Assembly (NCBI RefSeq): GCF_000717335.1
Contig: NZ_JNYZ01000009.1
Span: 1 to 64,000, forward strand
Length of the DNA stretch: 64,000 bases
Direction of reading: 5' to 3'
From: Amycolatopsis jejuensis
Lineage (GTDB): Bacteria > Actinomycetota > Actinomycetes > Mycobacteriales > Pseudonocardiaceae
In this document: positions 17,324-26,184 of the stretch, piece by piece
Layout: every line of letters begins with the position of its first letter
Numbering within the stretch: the first letter of the stretch is position 1
Translations under genes and position numbers: made by a program
Notes under the pieces: model-generated
Databases searched by the model: none
The model's input: only the letters and a program-made list of their open reading frames with translations
What the model was told of the DNA's origin: nothing

Positions 17324-19275
17324 ACATACGCCTGCGCTTGCAAGGTGAACAACTCCGCATACCCTCCCCCAGCAGCCATCAATTCCTCGTGCGTCCCATA
17401 CTCCGCTACCTTTCCGTGGTCCAGCAACAGGATTCGCTCGGCCTGGCGAACCGTCGAGAACCGGTGCGAGATGTACAGCGTGGTGCGGCCGTCGGACAGA
17501 CTGTCCAGCCGGGCGAACAAGTCGTGCTCGGCCTGGGCGTCCAGGGCGGACGTCGGCTCGTCCAGGATCAGGATCGGGGCCTCGCGCTGGAAAGCCCGCG
17601 CCAGCGCGATTTTCTGCCATTCGCCGCCCGACAGCGAGACGCCCTGGTCGAACCAGCGGCCGAGCGGGCTGTCGTACCCCGACGGCAGGCGGGTGATGCG
17701 TTCGTCGGCGCCGGCGCGGCGGGCGGAGTCCTCGATGTGCGTGCGGTCGGTCAGGCGGGTGAGGTCGCCGAGACCGATGTTTTCCGCAGCGGTGCCCTGG
17801 TATGTCACGTAATCCTGGAACATCGCGCTGATCTGGGTACGCAATTCGTCGGGTTCGTACTCGCGGATGTCCACGCCGTCGAGCAGGATCCGGCCTGCCG
17901 TCGGGTCGTACAGCCGGCACAGCAGCTTGAACAACGTCGACTTGCCTGCGCCGTTGCGCCCGACCACGGCCACCGTTTCGCCCGGCCGGATCTCGAAACT
18001 CACGCCGTGCAGCGCGGGTTCGTCCGCACCCGGGTAGCTGAAGCTCACCGACTCGAACCGGATGTGACCCTCCACAGTGGACGGCAACGGCCGCGGCCGG
18101 GCCGGTTTGGTGATCTCCGGTTTCGTGTCCAGGAACTTGTAGAGCGTGTCCAGGTACAGATTGTTCTCATACATTCCGGAAAATGCGGTGAACAACCCGG
18201 TCACCGACGTCTGCACGGAAGTCGCCGCCGCGGTGTACAACGCGAGATCGCCGAGCGTGAGCCGTCCGCCGACGGCTTCCAAGGCGATGTACAACGCAAT
18301 TGCCGACCCGGCGAACGTGCTCAGCAAACCCCACGACGTCGAGCTGACATTGCGTTTCACGGTCAGCTTCCGCTGCCGCTCGTAGGCCACCACGCCCAGT
18401 TTCCGGAACCGGTCCACGAAATACGGGCCAAGGCCGAAGAGTTTGGTCTCCTTGGCGTACGTGTCCGTGGTGACCAAAGAAGACAGATAATCCATCCGCC
18501 GTTTGATCGGCGACATCAGGAACGTGAGCCAGAATGCGCGTGACCCGTATTTCGACTGCGACACGAAAGCCGGGATTGGGGCCAGCAACGCGACCAGCGC
18601 GAGCAGCGGGCTGATGGCTACAAGCAGGGCGATCATGCTGGCGAACGTGATCATGGTCCGGACCAGGCCGAGTGCGGAGTTCATCATCGACAACGGCCGC
18701 GTCGGCGCTTCCTGCGCCGCTTGCCGCAGCATGTCGTAAGACGCCGAACCCTCGAAATACGCCAGGTGTAAATCACTCGCATGCTGCATGACCCGGTGCC
18801 GGATGGTGAGCGTCATCCGTTCCTGCAACAGGGACTGCGCAATGGACGTGATCGCGCTGCTGATCGCAGTCGCCGCCAGTACGCCGAATTGGAACAATGT
18901 GATCCGGACGATTTCCCCGGTCGTCCCCCGGTGCTGAATGGCGGCGACCACCGAATCGAGCAGGATTTTCGCGATATACGCCGTCGCTGTCGGCAAAAGC
19001 CCGGACACCAAAGTGACCAGCGCGAGCAGAATGGTCAACGCCGGACTGGCCTGCCACGTCAGTTTCACGACCTTGGGCAACCCGCGCACGGTACCCGCAA
19101 TCGACGTCCGCATTCGCGTCAGCCGGGATCTCAGGTCGCGAGGCTGGTCGGGTTGCTCCGGTTCGGGGATGTCGACCGGGCCGGTGAGCCCGCTGTCCGG
19201 CACCGTCTGCGGTGGACGGCGGCGACCGCGGCGGCCGGCGAAGAGCAGGGCGGCATCCCGCCCGCCCGGCATCAC
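17320..19275 (-). CDS. ABC exporter, fused membrane and ATPase domains
   Basis: 651 residues. A cytosolic N-terminal extension of about 65 residues precedes a six-helix type I exporter membrane domain (about 70-370) and a nucleotide-binding domain with Walker A GRNGAGKST (439-447), signature LSGGE (about 548) and Walker [13 protein letters not shown] (about 568-579). As a half-transporter it should act as a dimer, exporting a lipid, peptide or drug-like compound; the substrate cannot be read. The start overlaps the stop of the upstream tetR gene by 4 bp, so the regulator, exporter and membrane protein form one operon. Confidence 0.9.
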   Translation of the reverse strand: MMPGGRDAALLFAGRRGRRRPPQTVPDSGLTGPVDIPEPEQPDQPRDLRSRLTRMRTSIAGTVRGLPKVVKLTWQASPALTILLALVTLVSGLLPTATAYIAKILLDSVVAAIQHRGTTGEIVRITLFQFGVLAATAISSAITSIAQSLLQERMTLTIRHRVMQHASDLHLAYFEGSASYDMLRQAAQEAPTRPLSMMNSALGLVRTMITFASMIALLVAISPLLALVALLAPIPAFVSQSKYGSRAFWLTFLMSPIKRRMDYLSSLVTTDTYAKETKLFGLGPYFVDRFRKLGVVAYERQRKLTVKRNVSSTSWGLLSTFAGSAIALYIALEAVGGRLTLGDLALYTAAATSVQTSVTGLFTAFSGMYENNLYLDTLYKFLDTKPEITKPARPRPLPSTVEGHIRFESVSFSYPGADEPALHGVSFEIRPGETVAVVGRNGAGKSTLFKLLCRLYDPTAGRILLDGVDIREYEPDELRTQISAMFQDYVTYQGTAAENIGLGDLTRLTDRTHIEDSARRAGADERITRLPSGYDSPLGRWFDQGVSLSGGEWQKIALARAFQREAPILILDEPTSALDAQAEHDLFARLDSLSDGRTTLYISHRFSTVRQAERILLLDHGKVAEYGTHEELMAAGGGYAELFTLQAQAYV

Positions 19276-19874
19276 TTCCGCACCGAGCCGTGCAGGAAGA
19301 CGTCGATCATCTCGTCGGTCGTCGGGGTACCCGGCACCGGCCGGGAATGCGTGAACAGCAGCGACAAGAACAGCGACGCAGCCTTGTCCACCGGCAGCCG
19401 CAAGCGTTCGGCGTCGGGCACGAACAGTTCCCGCACCGCGCGTTGCATTGCCTCGAACGATTCACGCCTGCTGTCCCCGGTCGGCGCCCGGCGGTTGCGC
19501 AGCTCCTCCGCGCGCTGCCCGCCCTTCATCGTCGCCGCCATCACCGCGCCGATCCGCTGCAGGTGCGCGCGCAACGCCTCGGCGGCCTCTGCCAACCGCT
19601 TCTCCAGCGGCAGTTCGGCCGGAATCTCGCCGATCATCTCCAACGCCTCCGCCGGGTCGAGCGCGGCCACCACACACGCGTCGACCAGCTGGTCCTTGTC
19701 CTGGAACACCCGGAAAATGGTGCCCTCGCCGATCCCGGCCGCCCTGGCGATCTGCGCACTGGTGACCGCCCGGCCGTGCTCGACGACCAGCGGCAGCACC
19801 GCGCGCACGATCATCCGCCGCCGGTCGTCGGGCGCCATCCCCGGCGCACGTTTTCTCGTCTCCACGACGACCAC
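19272..19874 (-). CDS. TetR-family regulator of the adjacent ABC exporter
   Basis: 200 residues; the helix-turn-helix is visible as TSAQIARAAGIGEGTIFRVFQDKDQLV (about 39-65) and is followed by a helical effector domain. A GTG start at 19874 lies only 4 nt from a 22-bp palindrome; an ATG at 19838 would leave a normal leader and still precede the DNA-binding domain, so the start is uncertain. First gene of the exporter operon and probably its autorepressor. Confidence 0.85.
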   Translation of the reverse strand: MVVVETRKRAPGMAPDDRRRMIVRAVLPLVVEHGRAVTSAQIARAAGIGEGTIFRVFQDKDQLVDACVVAALDPAEALEMIGEIPAELPLEKRLAEAAEALRAHLQRIGAVMAATMKGGQRAEELRNRRAPTGDSRRESFEAMQRAVRELFVPDAERLRLPVDKAASLFLSLLFTHSRPVPGTPTTDEMIDVFLHGSVRK

Positions 19875-19877
19875 CGT

Positions 19878-19899
19878 ACGGAGTGAGCGCTCACTCCGT
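19878..19899. promoter_or_regulatory. 22-bp perfect palindrome, TetR operator
   Basis: The core GAGTGAGCGCTCACTC (19881-19896) is extended by 3 bp on each side to a perfect 22-bp palindrome, immediately upstream of the tetR-exporter operon. The GAGTGAGCGCTCACTC core is a familiar TetR-type operator. Binding by the adjacent TetR would block transcription of the operon. Confidence 0.85.
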
Positions 19900-19914
19900 C
19901 AACCGGGCAAGCGA

Positions 19915-19941
19915 AAGGCCGCGCCTGGACGACGCGGCCTT
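19915..19941 (-). terminator. Hairpin after the E2 gene
   Basis: Arms AAGGCCGCG (19915-19923) and CGCGGCCTT (19933-19941) with a 9-nt loop lie just downstream of the 2-oxoacid dehydrogenase E2 gene and upstream of the tetR promoter. It probably separates the two operons. No strong U-tract is present. Confidence 0.55.
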
Positions 19942-19946
19942 CCGGG

Positions 19947-21308
19947 TCAGTACGTGATCGCCACCGCCGGATCGGCGAGCAGCGCACCGACGTCGGCGAG
20001 GAACTCCGACCCCTGCTGCCCGTCGACCACCCGGTGGTCGAAACTCAGCGACAACTGCATCACCTTGCGCACCTGGATCTCCCCGTCGACCACCCACGGC
20101 GTGTCGCGGATCGCGCCGACCGCCAGGATCGCCGACTCACCAGGGTTGATGATCGGCGTACCGGTGTCGACGCCGAACACGCCGACGTTGGTGATGGTGA
20201 ACGTGCCGCCCAGCATCGCCGCGGGAGTGGTTTTGCCCTCGCGCGCGACGTCGGTGAGCTCGGTGAGCGCGACCGCCAACTCCTTGAGCGACAAGGAATC
20301 CGCGTCACGGATCTTCGGCACCACGAGCCCGCGCGGGGTCGCCGCCGCGATGCCGAGGTGCACGTAATCCTGGTAGACGATCTCCTGCGCGGCCTCGTCC
20401 CACACCGCGTTGACGTCCGGCGTCCGCTTCGCCGCCAGGCACACCGCTTTGGCCGCAAACGCCAGCGGCGTGAGCTTGACCCCGCTGAACTCGCGCGATT
20501 TTTTGAGTTTCTCGCGCATGTCCATCATGGGCGTGACGTCGACGGTGAGGAACTCCGTGACGTGCGGTGCGCTGAACGCGCTCTGCACCATCGCCGCCGC
20601 GGTCGCCTTGCGGACGCCCTTGATCGGTACCCGCCGCTCGCGGGTCGCCGGGTCGTATCCGGCATCCACCACGGCCGGGACGGCGGACCCGTTGGCCGCA
20701 CGCTCGACGTCTTCGCGCGTGATCACGCCGCCGTCCGCGCTGCCGGTGAGCGCATGCAGGTCGACGCCGAGGTCCTTGGCCAGCTTGCGGACCGGCGGTT
20801 TGGCCAGCGGAACGTAACCACCACCAAGCTTCGCCGTCACCGGTGCCGCTGGTTCCGGCGAACGCCCCAATGTGGCATTGGGTGCATGCGACGCAGCCAA
20901 TGTGGCATTGGGTGCGTCAGATGCAACCAATGCCACATTGGGGTTCTTTCGAGCCCGCCGTTTCGTCCCACCGGCCTTGGAGCCGTAGCCGACCAGCGGC
21001 TTCATCTCCTCCTCGGCCTCGACAACAGCGGGAGCAGCCGGAGCAGGAGCAGCCGTCCCACCAGGATCCACGTCCATGGTGAGAATCGGTGTCCCGACCT
21101 CCACCGTCTGCCCCGGTTCCACGTGCAGTTCGGTGATCACCCCGGCCCACGGAATCGGCAGCTCGACGGCAGCCTTGGCGGTCTCGATCTCCACCACGAT
21201 CTGATTGACCGTGACCGTGTCGCCGGGCTTTACGCGCCAAGCGAGAATGTCGGCCTCGGTGAGTCCCTCCGCCGTGTCCGACAGGGGAAATTGCTTGTAC
21301 TCGGGCAT
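19947..21308 (-). CDS. 2-oxoacid dehydrogenase E2 (dihydrolipoyl acyltransferase)
   Basis: 453 residues from the ATG at 21308 (MPEYKQFPL). One lipoyl domain (about 1-78) with lipoyl-Lys45 in EIETAKAAVE; a linker; a peripheral subunit-binding domain (about 165-200: PPVRKLAKDLGVDLHALTGS); and a C-terminal catalytic domain with DHRVVDG (His about 425). It transfers acyl groups from E1 to CoA, most likely in a branched-chain (Bkd-like) or pyruvate complex; sequence alone does not decide which. The linker contains an unusual 30-bp tandem palindromic repeat. No E3 gene is nearby, so a shared lipoamide dehydrogenase is presumed. Confidence 0.92.
   Translation of the reverse strand: MPEYKQFPLSDTAEGLTEADILAWRVKPGDTVTVNQIVVEIETAKAAVELPIPWAGVITELHVEPGQTVEVGTPILTMDVDPGGTAAPAPAAPAVVEAEEEMKPLVGYGSKAGGTKRRARKNPNVALVASDAPNATLAASHAPNATLGRSPEPAAPVTAKLGGGYVPLAKPPVRKLAKDLGVDLHALTGSADGGVITREDVERAANGSAVPAVVDAGYDPATRERRVPIKGVRKATAAAMVQSAFSAPHVTEFLTVDVTPMMDMREKLKKSREFSGVKLTPLAFAAKAVCLAAKRTPDVNAVWDEAAQEIVYQDYVHLGIAAATPRGLVVPKIRDADSLSLKELAVALTELTDVAREGKTTPAAMLGGTFTITNVGVFGVDTGTPIINPGESAILAVGAIRDTPWVVDGEIQVRKVMQLSLSFDHRVVDGQQGSEFLADVGALLADPAVAITY
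20866..20942. repeat. Three 30-bp-spaced palindromic repeats inside the E2 gene
   Basis: CCAATGTGGCATTGG occurs at 20867-20881 and 20897-20911 and in inverted form at 20927-20941, each exactly 30 bp apart. Each has 6-7-bp pairing arms around a 3-bp centre. In the E2 frame they encode a decapeptide repeat (PNVALVASDA, PNATLAASHA, PNATLGRS) in the flexible linker between the lipoyl and subunit-binding domains. Confidence 0.9.
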
Positions 21309-21324
21309 AACAGGAAGAACCCCC

Positions 21325-22314
21325 TTACCAGGAAAGTGAACGGTCGACCGCATGCAGGACCCGGTCGAGATCGGGGAGATAATGCTCCTCGAGTTTCGAT
21401 GGCGGGTACGGCGTGTCGAATCCGGTCACGCGCAGTACGGGGGACTCCAGGGAGTAAAAACATTCCTGCTGTACCCGGGCAGCGATTTCCGAGGTCAACG
21501 ACGATTCCGACGGCGCCTCGCTCACCGCGATGAGCCGTCCGGTCTTGCGGACCGACTCGAACACCGGCCCGAGATCGAGCGGCGAGAGTGTGCGCAGGTC
21601 GATGACTTCCAGCGATTTACCTTCGTCCGCAGCGGCAGCCGCGGCGTCGAGCGCCACCTTCACCGACGGGCCGTACGCGACCACCGTCGCGGTGCTGCCC
21701 GAGCGCACGACGGCCGACGAAAACACCCGCTCCGGCGCCGTTTCGGTATCGACCTCCATTTTCAGCGCGCCCGAGTGGTACAGCTTCTTGGGCTCGAAAA
21801 AGAGGATCGGGTCGTCCGAGCGAATTGCCTCCTGGATGCCCCAGTAGGCGTCCACGGCATTCGACACCGAAACCACCTTGAGCCCGGCAATGTGCGCGAA
21901 CAGCGATTCCGGCGATTCCGAATGGTGTTCCACCGCGCCGATCCCGCCGCCGAATGGCACGCGAATCACCACGGGCATCTTGATCTTGCCCTGAGTGCGG
22001 TAATGCAGTTTCGCGAGCTGCGAGGAAATCTGGTCGAAGCCGGGGAAAATGAATCCCTCGAACTGGATTTCGCACACCGGCCGGAATCCGCGCACGGCAA
22101 GGCCGACCGCGGTGCCGATGATGCCCGACTCGGCGAGCGGCGTGTCCAGCACGCGCTGCTCACCGAAGTCCTTCTGCAGCCCGTCGGTGATCCGGAAGAC
22201 GCCGCCGAGCTTGCCGACGTCCTCCCCCATGATCAGGACCTTCGGGTCCGCCTCCATGGCCCGCCGCAGGCCGAGGTTGATCGCCTTGCCGATCGTGAGC
22301 TTCTGCAGGTCCAT
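21325..22314 (-). CDS. 2-oxoacid dehydrogenase E1 beta subunit
   Basis: 329 residues with the transketolase-like pyrimidine-binding and C-terminal domains. GEDVGKLGGVFRIT, DTPLAESGIIGTAVGLA, EHHSESPES and VIDLRTLSPLD are characteristic of branched-chain/pyruvate E1 beta. With the alpha subunit it makes the thiamine-diphosphate-dependent decarboxylase. The start shares a base with the E1 alpha stop (TGATG) and the E2 gene follows after 16 nt, so E1alpha-E1beta-E2 are one operon. Confidence 0.94.
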   Translation of the reverse strand: MDLQKLTIGKAINLGLRRAMEADPKVLIMGEDVGKLGGVFRITDGLQKDFGEQRVLDTPLAESGIIGTAVGLAVRGFRPVCEIQFEGFIFPGFDQISSQLAKLHYRTQGKIKMPVVIRVPFGGGIGAVEHHSESPESLFAHIAGLKVVSVSNAVDAYWGIQEAIRSDDPILFFEPKKLYHSGALKMEVDTETAPERVFSSAVVRSGSTATVVAYGPSVKVALDAAAAAADEGKSLEVIDLRTLSPLDLGPVFESVRKTGRLIAVSEAPSESSLTSEIAARVQQECFYSLESPVLRVTGFDTPYPPSKLEEHYLPDLDRVLHAVDRSLSW

Positions 22315-23519
22315 CAGTGCTCACCCGCCGTCGCGAAACCGTCGAGGTAGGACAGGAACTCCTCGCGCTGCGCATCGAGCGCCGCCGAGGGTTCGGCGTA
22401 CACGTTGGAGAATATCCGCTCCGGCGGCGGCTCGGGCATGTTGAACGTGTGGTCACGCAGCTGCTGCGCGAACCGGTCGGCCTCGGCCTGAACGTCGTCG
22501 AAGAAGTCCTGACCCGCTCCGCCACCACGCGCCAGATGCGCCCGTACCCGCTCGATCGGGTCCTTGAGCTTCCACTCCTCCAGCTCGTCGGACAGCCGGT
22601 ACCGGCTGGGGTCGTCGGTGGTGGTGTGCGCGTCCATCCGGTACGTGTACGCCTCGATCAGCACCGGACCGTTGCCGTGCCGGCATTCCTCCAGCGCCCA
22701 CCGCGTGACGGCGAGGCAGGCGAGGACGTCGTTGCCGTCCACGCGGATGCCGGGGAAGCCGTACCCGCGAGCGCGCTGGTACAGCGGCAGTCGCGACTGG
22801 CGTTCGGTGGGCTCGGAAATGGCCCACTGGTTGTTCTGACAGAAGAACACCAGCGGCGCGTCGTACACCGCGGCCCACACGAAGCCTTCGTGCACGTCGC
22901 CCTGCGAAGTCGCGCCGTCACCGAAGTAGCAGATCGTCGCTTCGCCGCCGTCGTCTCCGACTTTGCCCTCGAACTTCTGCCCCATGGCGTACCCGGCGGC
23001 GTTGAGGACCTGGTTGCCGATGACGATGGTGTACGGGTGGAACCGGTGCGCCTGGTAGTCCCAGCCACTGTGGTCGGTGCAGCGGAAAATCCCGATCAGA
23101 TCCCGCATGTCGACGCCGCGCGTGTACGCGACACCGTGCTCGCGGTAGCTCGGGAAGGCCATGTCCTGCGGCTGCAGTGCGCGGCCGGAGCCGACTTGCG
23201 CGGCTTCCTGGCCGAGCAGCGGGACCCAGATGCCGAGCTGGCCCTGGCGCTGCATGGCATTGGCCTCACGGTCCGCGCGGCGCACGAGCACCATGTCGCG
23301 GTAGAGGTTCTTGAGTGCTTCGGTGTCCACGTCGGCGACGTAGCGGTCGAAGCGGGCTGACGGGACCCGCTGGCCCTCGGGGGTGAGCAGCTGAGTGAGC
23401 TCAGCGCCACCTTCACTGGTTGCTCGCAAACCGGCGATCACCTGTTCGGGGGATGGCTGGGCCGCTACGGCGGCCGGCCCGTCTCCAGGCTCCGGGTGCG
23501 TCCACTGTTCGGACGGCAT
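22314..23519 (-). CDS. 2-oxoacid dehydrogenase E1 alpha subunit
   Basis: 401 residues from the ATG at 23519, which has GGAGAA upstream. The thiamine-diphosphate motif is GDGATSQGDVHEGFVWAA ending in FCQNNQWAIS. The lid region carries RMDAHTTTDDPSRYR with the serine typical of branched-chain enzymes, and the GGGAGQDFF segment follows. It decarboxylates a 2-oxoacid and passes the acyl group to E2 lipoate. The product assignment is firm; branched-chain rather than pyruvate substrate is more likely but not proven. First gene of the operon. Confidence 0.93.
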   Translation of the reverse strand: MPSEQWTHPEPGDGPAAVAAQPSPEQVIAGLRATSEGGAELTQLLTPEGQRVPSARFDRYVADVDTEALKNLYRDMVLVRRADREANAMQRQGQLGIWVPLLGQEAAQVGSGRALQPQDMAFPSYREHGVAYTRGVDMRDLIGIFRCTDHSGWDYQAHRFHPYTIVIGNQVLNAAGYAMGQKFEGKVGDDGGEATICYFGDGATSQGDVHEGFVWAAVYDAPLVFFCQNNQWAISEPTERQSRLPLYQRARGYGFPGIRVDGNDVLACLAVTRWALEECRHGNGPVLIEAYTYRMDAHTTTDDPSRYRLSDELEEWKLKDPIERVRAHLARGGGAGQDFFDDVQAEADRFAQQLRDHTFNMPEPPPERIFSNVYAEPSAALDAQREEFLSYLDGFATAGEH

Positions 23520-23879
23520 GCGTTGTTCTCCTCGGTGTCGGCGCCGCTGACGGCCGCTTGTGGCGGTCACAGAGACTGCACCGGCGGGGACCGGCTCCTC
23601 GGGTCCGAGGCGCCCGGCCTCCGTCGGCGTTGACGGTTCGTGCGCACATCCTGGCACGAAGGCGGCCGCGATGGAGAGCCACCGGTGCTGATTTGTTGCT
23701 GAGAAAACCCGGCTGAACAGGGGAAACGCTCGGAAGCCCGAGGATCGGAGTGGCGATGGTCGGGCGGCCATCCCGGGCCCGACCTGCCCGCCGCCGGAGC
23801 GCGACCGGCCACGCCCGGGTGGCCACGGTCACGGCTGCGGACCCGGTCGTGACGTCGGTCACCGTGGCAAGATGGCGCT
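23520..23879. other. Divergent intergenic region, E1 alpha / M20 peptidase
   Basis: A 360-bp spacer holding both promoters. The E1 alpha ribosome-binding site (GGAGAA on the minus strand) is at its left edge. No tRNA, repeat or credible small gene was found in it, and no clear Lrp-type palindrome. Confidence 0.5.
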
Positions 23880-25301
23880 GTGGAGCAGAAATCCGTACGC
23901 GAATCCGTTGTCTCGACGTGGATCAACGACGTCACGCCGAGCCTGTCCGGTCTGGTCGCGATCCCCGCGTTGTCCCCGGCGTTCGACGCGGACTGGGCGG
24001 CCACCGGGCATCTCGCCGCCGCCGTCGAGCACGTGAAGGGCTACCTCGAAAGCCGCGACCTGCCGGGTGCGCAGTTCGAGGTCGTCACGCTGGAAGGCCG
24101 TTCGCCGCTGCTGTTCGTGGACATTCCGGCCACCCCGGGAGCCACGGACAAGGGCACCGTGCTGATGTACGGCCACCTCGACAAACAGCCTCCGGTCGGC
24201 GGCTGGGCCGAGGGGCTGGGCCCGTGGACGCCGGTGATTCGCGACGGGAAGCTGTACGGCCGCGGTTCGGTGGACGACGGCTACTCCGGGTACGCGGCCA
24301 GTGCCGCGGTGGAGGCAGTGCACGCCGCCGGTGGTGAGCACGCGCGGATCGCGCTGCTGCTGGAAACCGGCGAGGAATCCGGCAGCCCGGACCTGCCCGC
24401 GTACCTCGAACACCTCAGCGCGCGGCTCGGCGAGGTCGGCCTCGTCGTGTGCCTCGACGCGGGTGGCATGGACTACGACCGGCTGTGGCTCACGACGAGC
24501 CTGCGCGGGATGGTGCACCTGACGGTCACCGTGCAGCTACTCGCCTCCGCGCAGCACTCCGGCATGGCGAGCGGGGTGGTCGCGAGTTCGTTCCGGGTGC
24601 TGCGGCAGCTGCTGGAGCGGATCGAGAACGGCGAGACCGGCGAGATCAAGCTGGCCGAGCTGAACGTCGAGGTACCGGCTGATCGGCAGGCCGAGGTCGA
24701 GGCCGTCGCCGAGGTGGCCGGTGATGCGATGCGGACGGCGTTCCCGCTGGTCAGCGGCGGCCGGACGATGTCGGAGGACGCGCTGGAGCTGCTGCTGAAC
24801 AACGGCTGGCGGCCCACGCTGTCGATCATCGGCGGCGACGGGCTCCCGTTGCCCGCCGAGGCAGGCAACGTGTTGCGCCAAAGCACCACGCTCACGCTCA
24901 GCTTCCGCCTCCCGCCCACCGCCGTCGCGGACGACGCGTTGGCGGCGATCAAGCGCACGCTCACCACGGATGTCCCGTACGGCGCAAAGGTCATCATCGC
25001 CGACGACCAGCAGGCGGAGAACGGCTGGAATGCTCCGGCCGAGGCGCCGTGGCTCACCGCCGCGCTGCGCCGGGTCGACGACGAGGTGTTCGGCCGCCCG
25101 CACCGCGCCGCCGGAATGGGCGGATCGATCCCGTTCATGGGCCTGCTCGGCGAGAAGTACCCGGAGGCGCAGTTCCTGGTCACCGGGGCGTGCGGGCCGG
25201 ATTCGAACATCCACGTGCCGGACGAATGGTTGAACCTGGACTTCGCACAACAGGTCACGGAAGCGGTGGCGCACCTGCTGGACGCGCACGCGCGCTCCTG
25301 A
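23880..25301 (+). CDS. M20-family metallopeptidase / dipeptidase
   Basis: 473 residues from a GTG start. Metal-ligand motifs are visible: MYGHLDKQP (His and Asp), the bridging Asp in GRGSVDDGYSG, LETGEESGSPD (catalytic Glu), the Asp in CLDAGG, and a C-terminal GACGPDSNIHVPDEW His. This is the di-zinc M20 fold with an inserted dimerisation domain (about 205-350). Related proteins act as cytosolic di- or tripeptidases. It stands alone between a divergent and a convergent gene and ends in a strong hairpin. Confidence 0.9.
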   Translation: MEQKSVRESVVSTWINDVTPSLSGLVAIPALSPAFDADWAATGHLAAAVEHVKGYLESRDLPGAQFEVVTLEGRSPLLFVDIPATPGATDKGTVLMYGHLDKQPPVGGWAEGLGPWTPVIRDGKLYGRGSVDDGYSGYAASAAVEAVHAAGGEHARIALLLETGEESGSPDLPAYLEHLSARLGEVGLVVCLDAGGMDYDRLWLTTSLRGMVHLTVTVQLLASAQHSGMASGVVASSFRVLRQLLERIENGETGEIKLAELNVEVPADRQAEVEAVAEVAGDAMRTAFPLVSGGRTMSEDALELLLNNGWRPTLSIIGGDGLPLPAEAGNVLRQSTTLTLSFRLPPTAVADDALAAIKRTLTTDVPYGAKVIIADDQQAENGWNAPAEAPWLTAALRRVDDEVFGRPHRAAGMGGSIPFMGLLGEKYPEAQFLVTGACGPDSNIHVPDEWLNLDFAQQVTEAVAHLLDAHARS

Positions 25302-25305
25302 GACG

Positions 25306-25339
25306 TTGCTCCAGGCCGAAGCGCCGGCCTGGAGCAACA
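25306..25339. terminator. Bidirectional hairpin terminator
   Basis: Arms GTTGCTCCAGGCCG (25306-25319) and CGGCCTGGAGCAAC (25326-25339) pair perfectly around a 6-nt loop in the 40-bp gap between the convergent M20 peptidase and transglutaminase-like genes. Confidence 0.85.
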
Positions 25340-25341
25340 CG

Positions 25342-26184
25342 TCACGCCAAGCGGGTCAGCTGCACTGAAACGTCCAAAGTAGACTGACTGGCTCCGGTGA
25401 AGATTCCCTTCAGCGGCGCGACATCCGCGTAATCCCGTCCGGTCGCCACCCACACGTGCCGCGGTCCGACCGGGATGGCGTTGGTCGGGTCGTGTGCCCA
25501 CCAGCCGCCGGTCCACACGTCGACCCACGCGTGGCTTTCGCCTTCCACCTTCTCTCCGAGCTTGGCCTCCGGTTTCGTATGCAGGTACCCGGAAACGTAG
25601 CGCGCGGGAATTCCGATGGCGCGCAACATCACCAGCGTCACGTGGGCGAAGTCCTGGCACACGCCTTCGCGCGCTCGCCACGAATCGGTGGCTGTGCTGT
25701 GTACGCCGGTGGTTCCGGGCTGGTACTTGAGTTGTTCGTTGACCCACCCGCAGATCGCGAGCACCGCGTCGGCCGGGTCGAGCCCCTTGCGCAGGGAACG
25801 GGCCTGTTTGGACAGTTCCTGGTCATTCGGCGTATACGGCGTCGGCGTGAGGTATTCCGTGCGTTGATCGCGTACCGTTTCGCTTTGCAGATCTTTCCAC
25901 GTCGCGGTGTGCACCGGTTCCGCTTCATCAGCCGTTTCCACTACGGAAGTGGCGAGAACGGTGAATTCGGTGTGCGGCGCATGCAGGTCGAATGACGTGA
26001 CCTCGGTACCCCAGTAATCGGTGTACCGATACGCGCGGGTGGCCGGTGTCGTTTCGATGCGCGTGGCCAAAGTGGTTTGCCGCCGGTCCGAACGCGGGGT
26101 GAGGCGGGCTTCGTTGTACGACTGCGTAGCCGGCGTCGCATAGCGGTAACCGGTGCGGTGTGTCACCCTCAATTGCCAGGTCAC
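25342..26184 (-). CDS. Transglutaminase-like cysteine protease-fold protein
   Basis: 280 residues from a GTG at 26184 that overlaps the alpha-E gene stop as GTGA. An N-terminal beta-rich domain (YRYATPATQSYNEARLTPRS) precedes the transglutaminase core with the Cys of GVCQDFAHV, His of SHAWVDVW and Asp of HDPTNA, an intact catalytic triad. Homologues (Rv2409c type) always travel with an alpha-E protein and a circularly permuted ATP-grasp protein. They are thought to hydrolyse or form amide bonds in a peptide-like product, but the substrate is unknown. Confidence 0.9.
   Translation of the reverse strand: MTWQLRVTHRTGYRYATPATQSYNEARLTPRSDRRQTTLATRIETTPATRAYRYTDYWGTEVTSFDLHAPHTEFTVLATSVVETADEAEPVHTATWKDLQSETVRDQRTEYLTPTPYTPNDQELSKQARSLRKGLDPADAVLAICGWVNEQLKYQPGTTGVHSTATDSWRAREGVCQDFAHVTLVMLRAIGIPARYVSGYLHTKPEAKLGEKVEGESHAWVDVWTGGWWAHDPTNAIPVGPRHVWVATGRDYADVAPLKGIFTGASQSTLDVSVQLTRLA

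Noticed and set aside
16142..17920. A longer frame for the membrane protein
   Set aside because: The extension lies antisense to nothing but inside the same-strand ABC gene in another frame; the GTGA overlap at 17323 marks the real start.
22317..23360. A 347-codon plus-strand frame opposite E1 alpha
   Set aside because: Antisense shadow with no motif; the minus-strand E1 alpha has full catalytic motifs.
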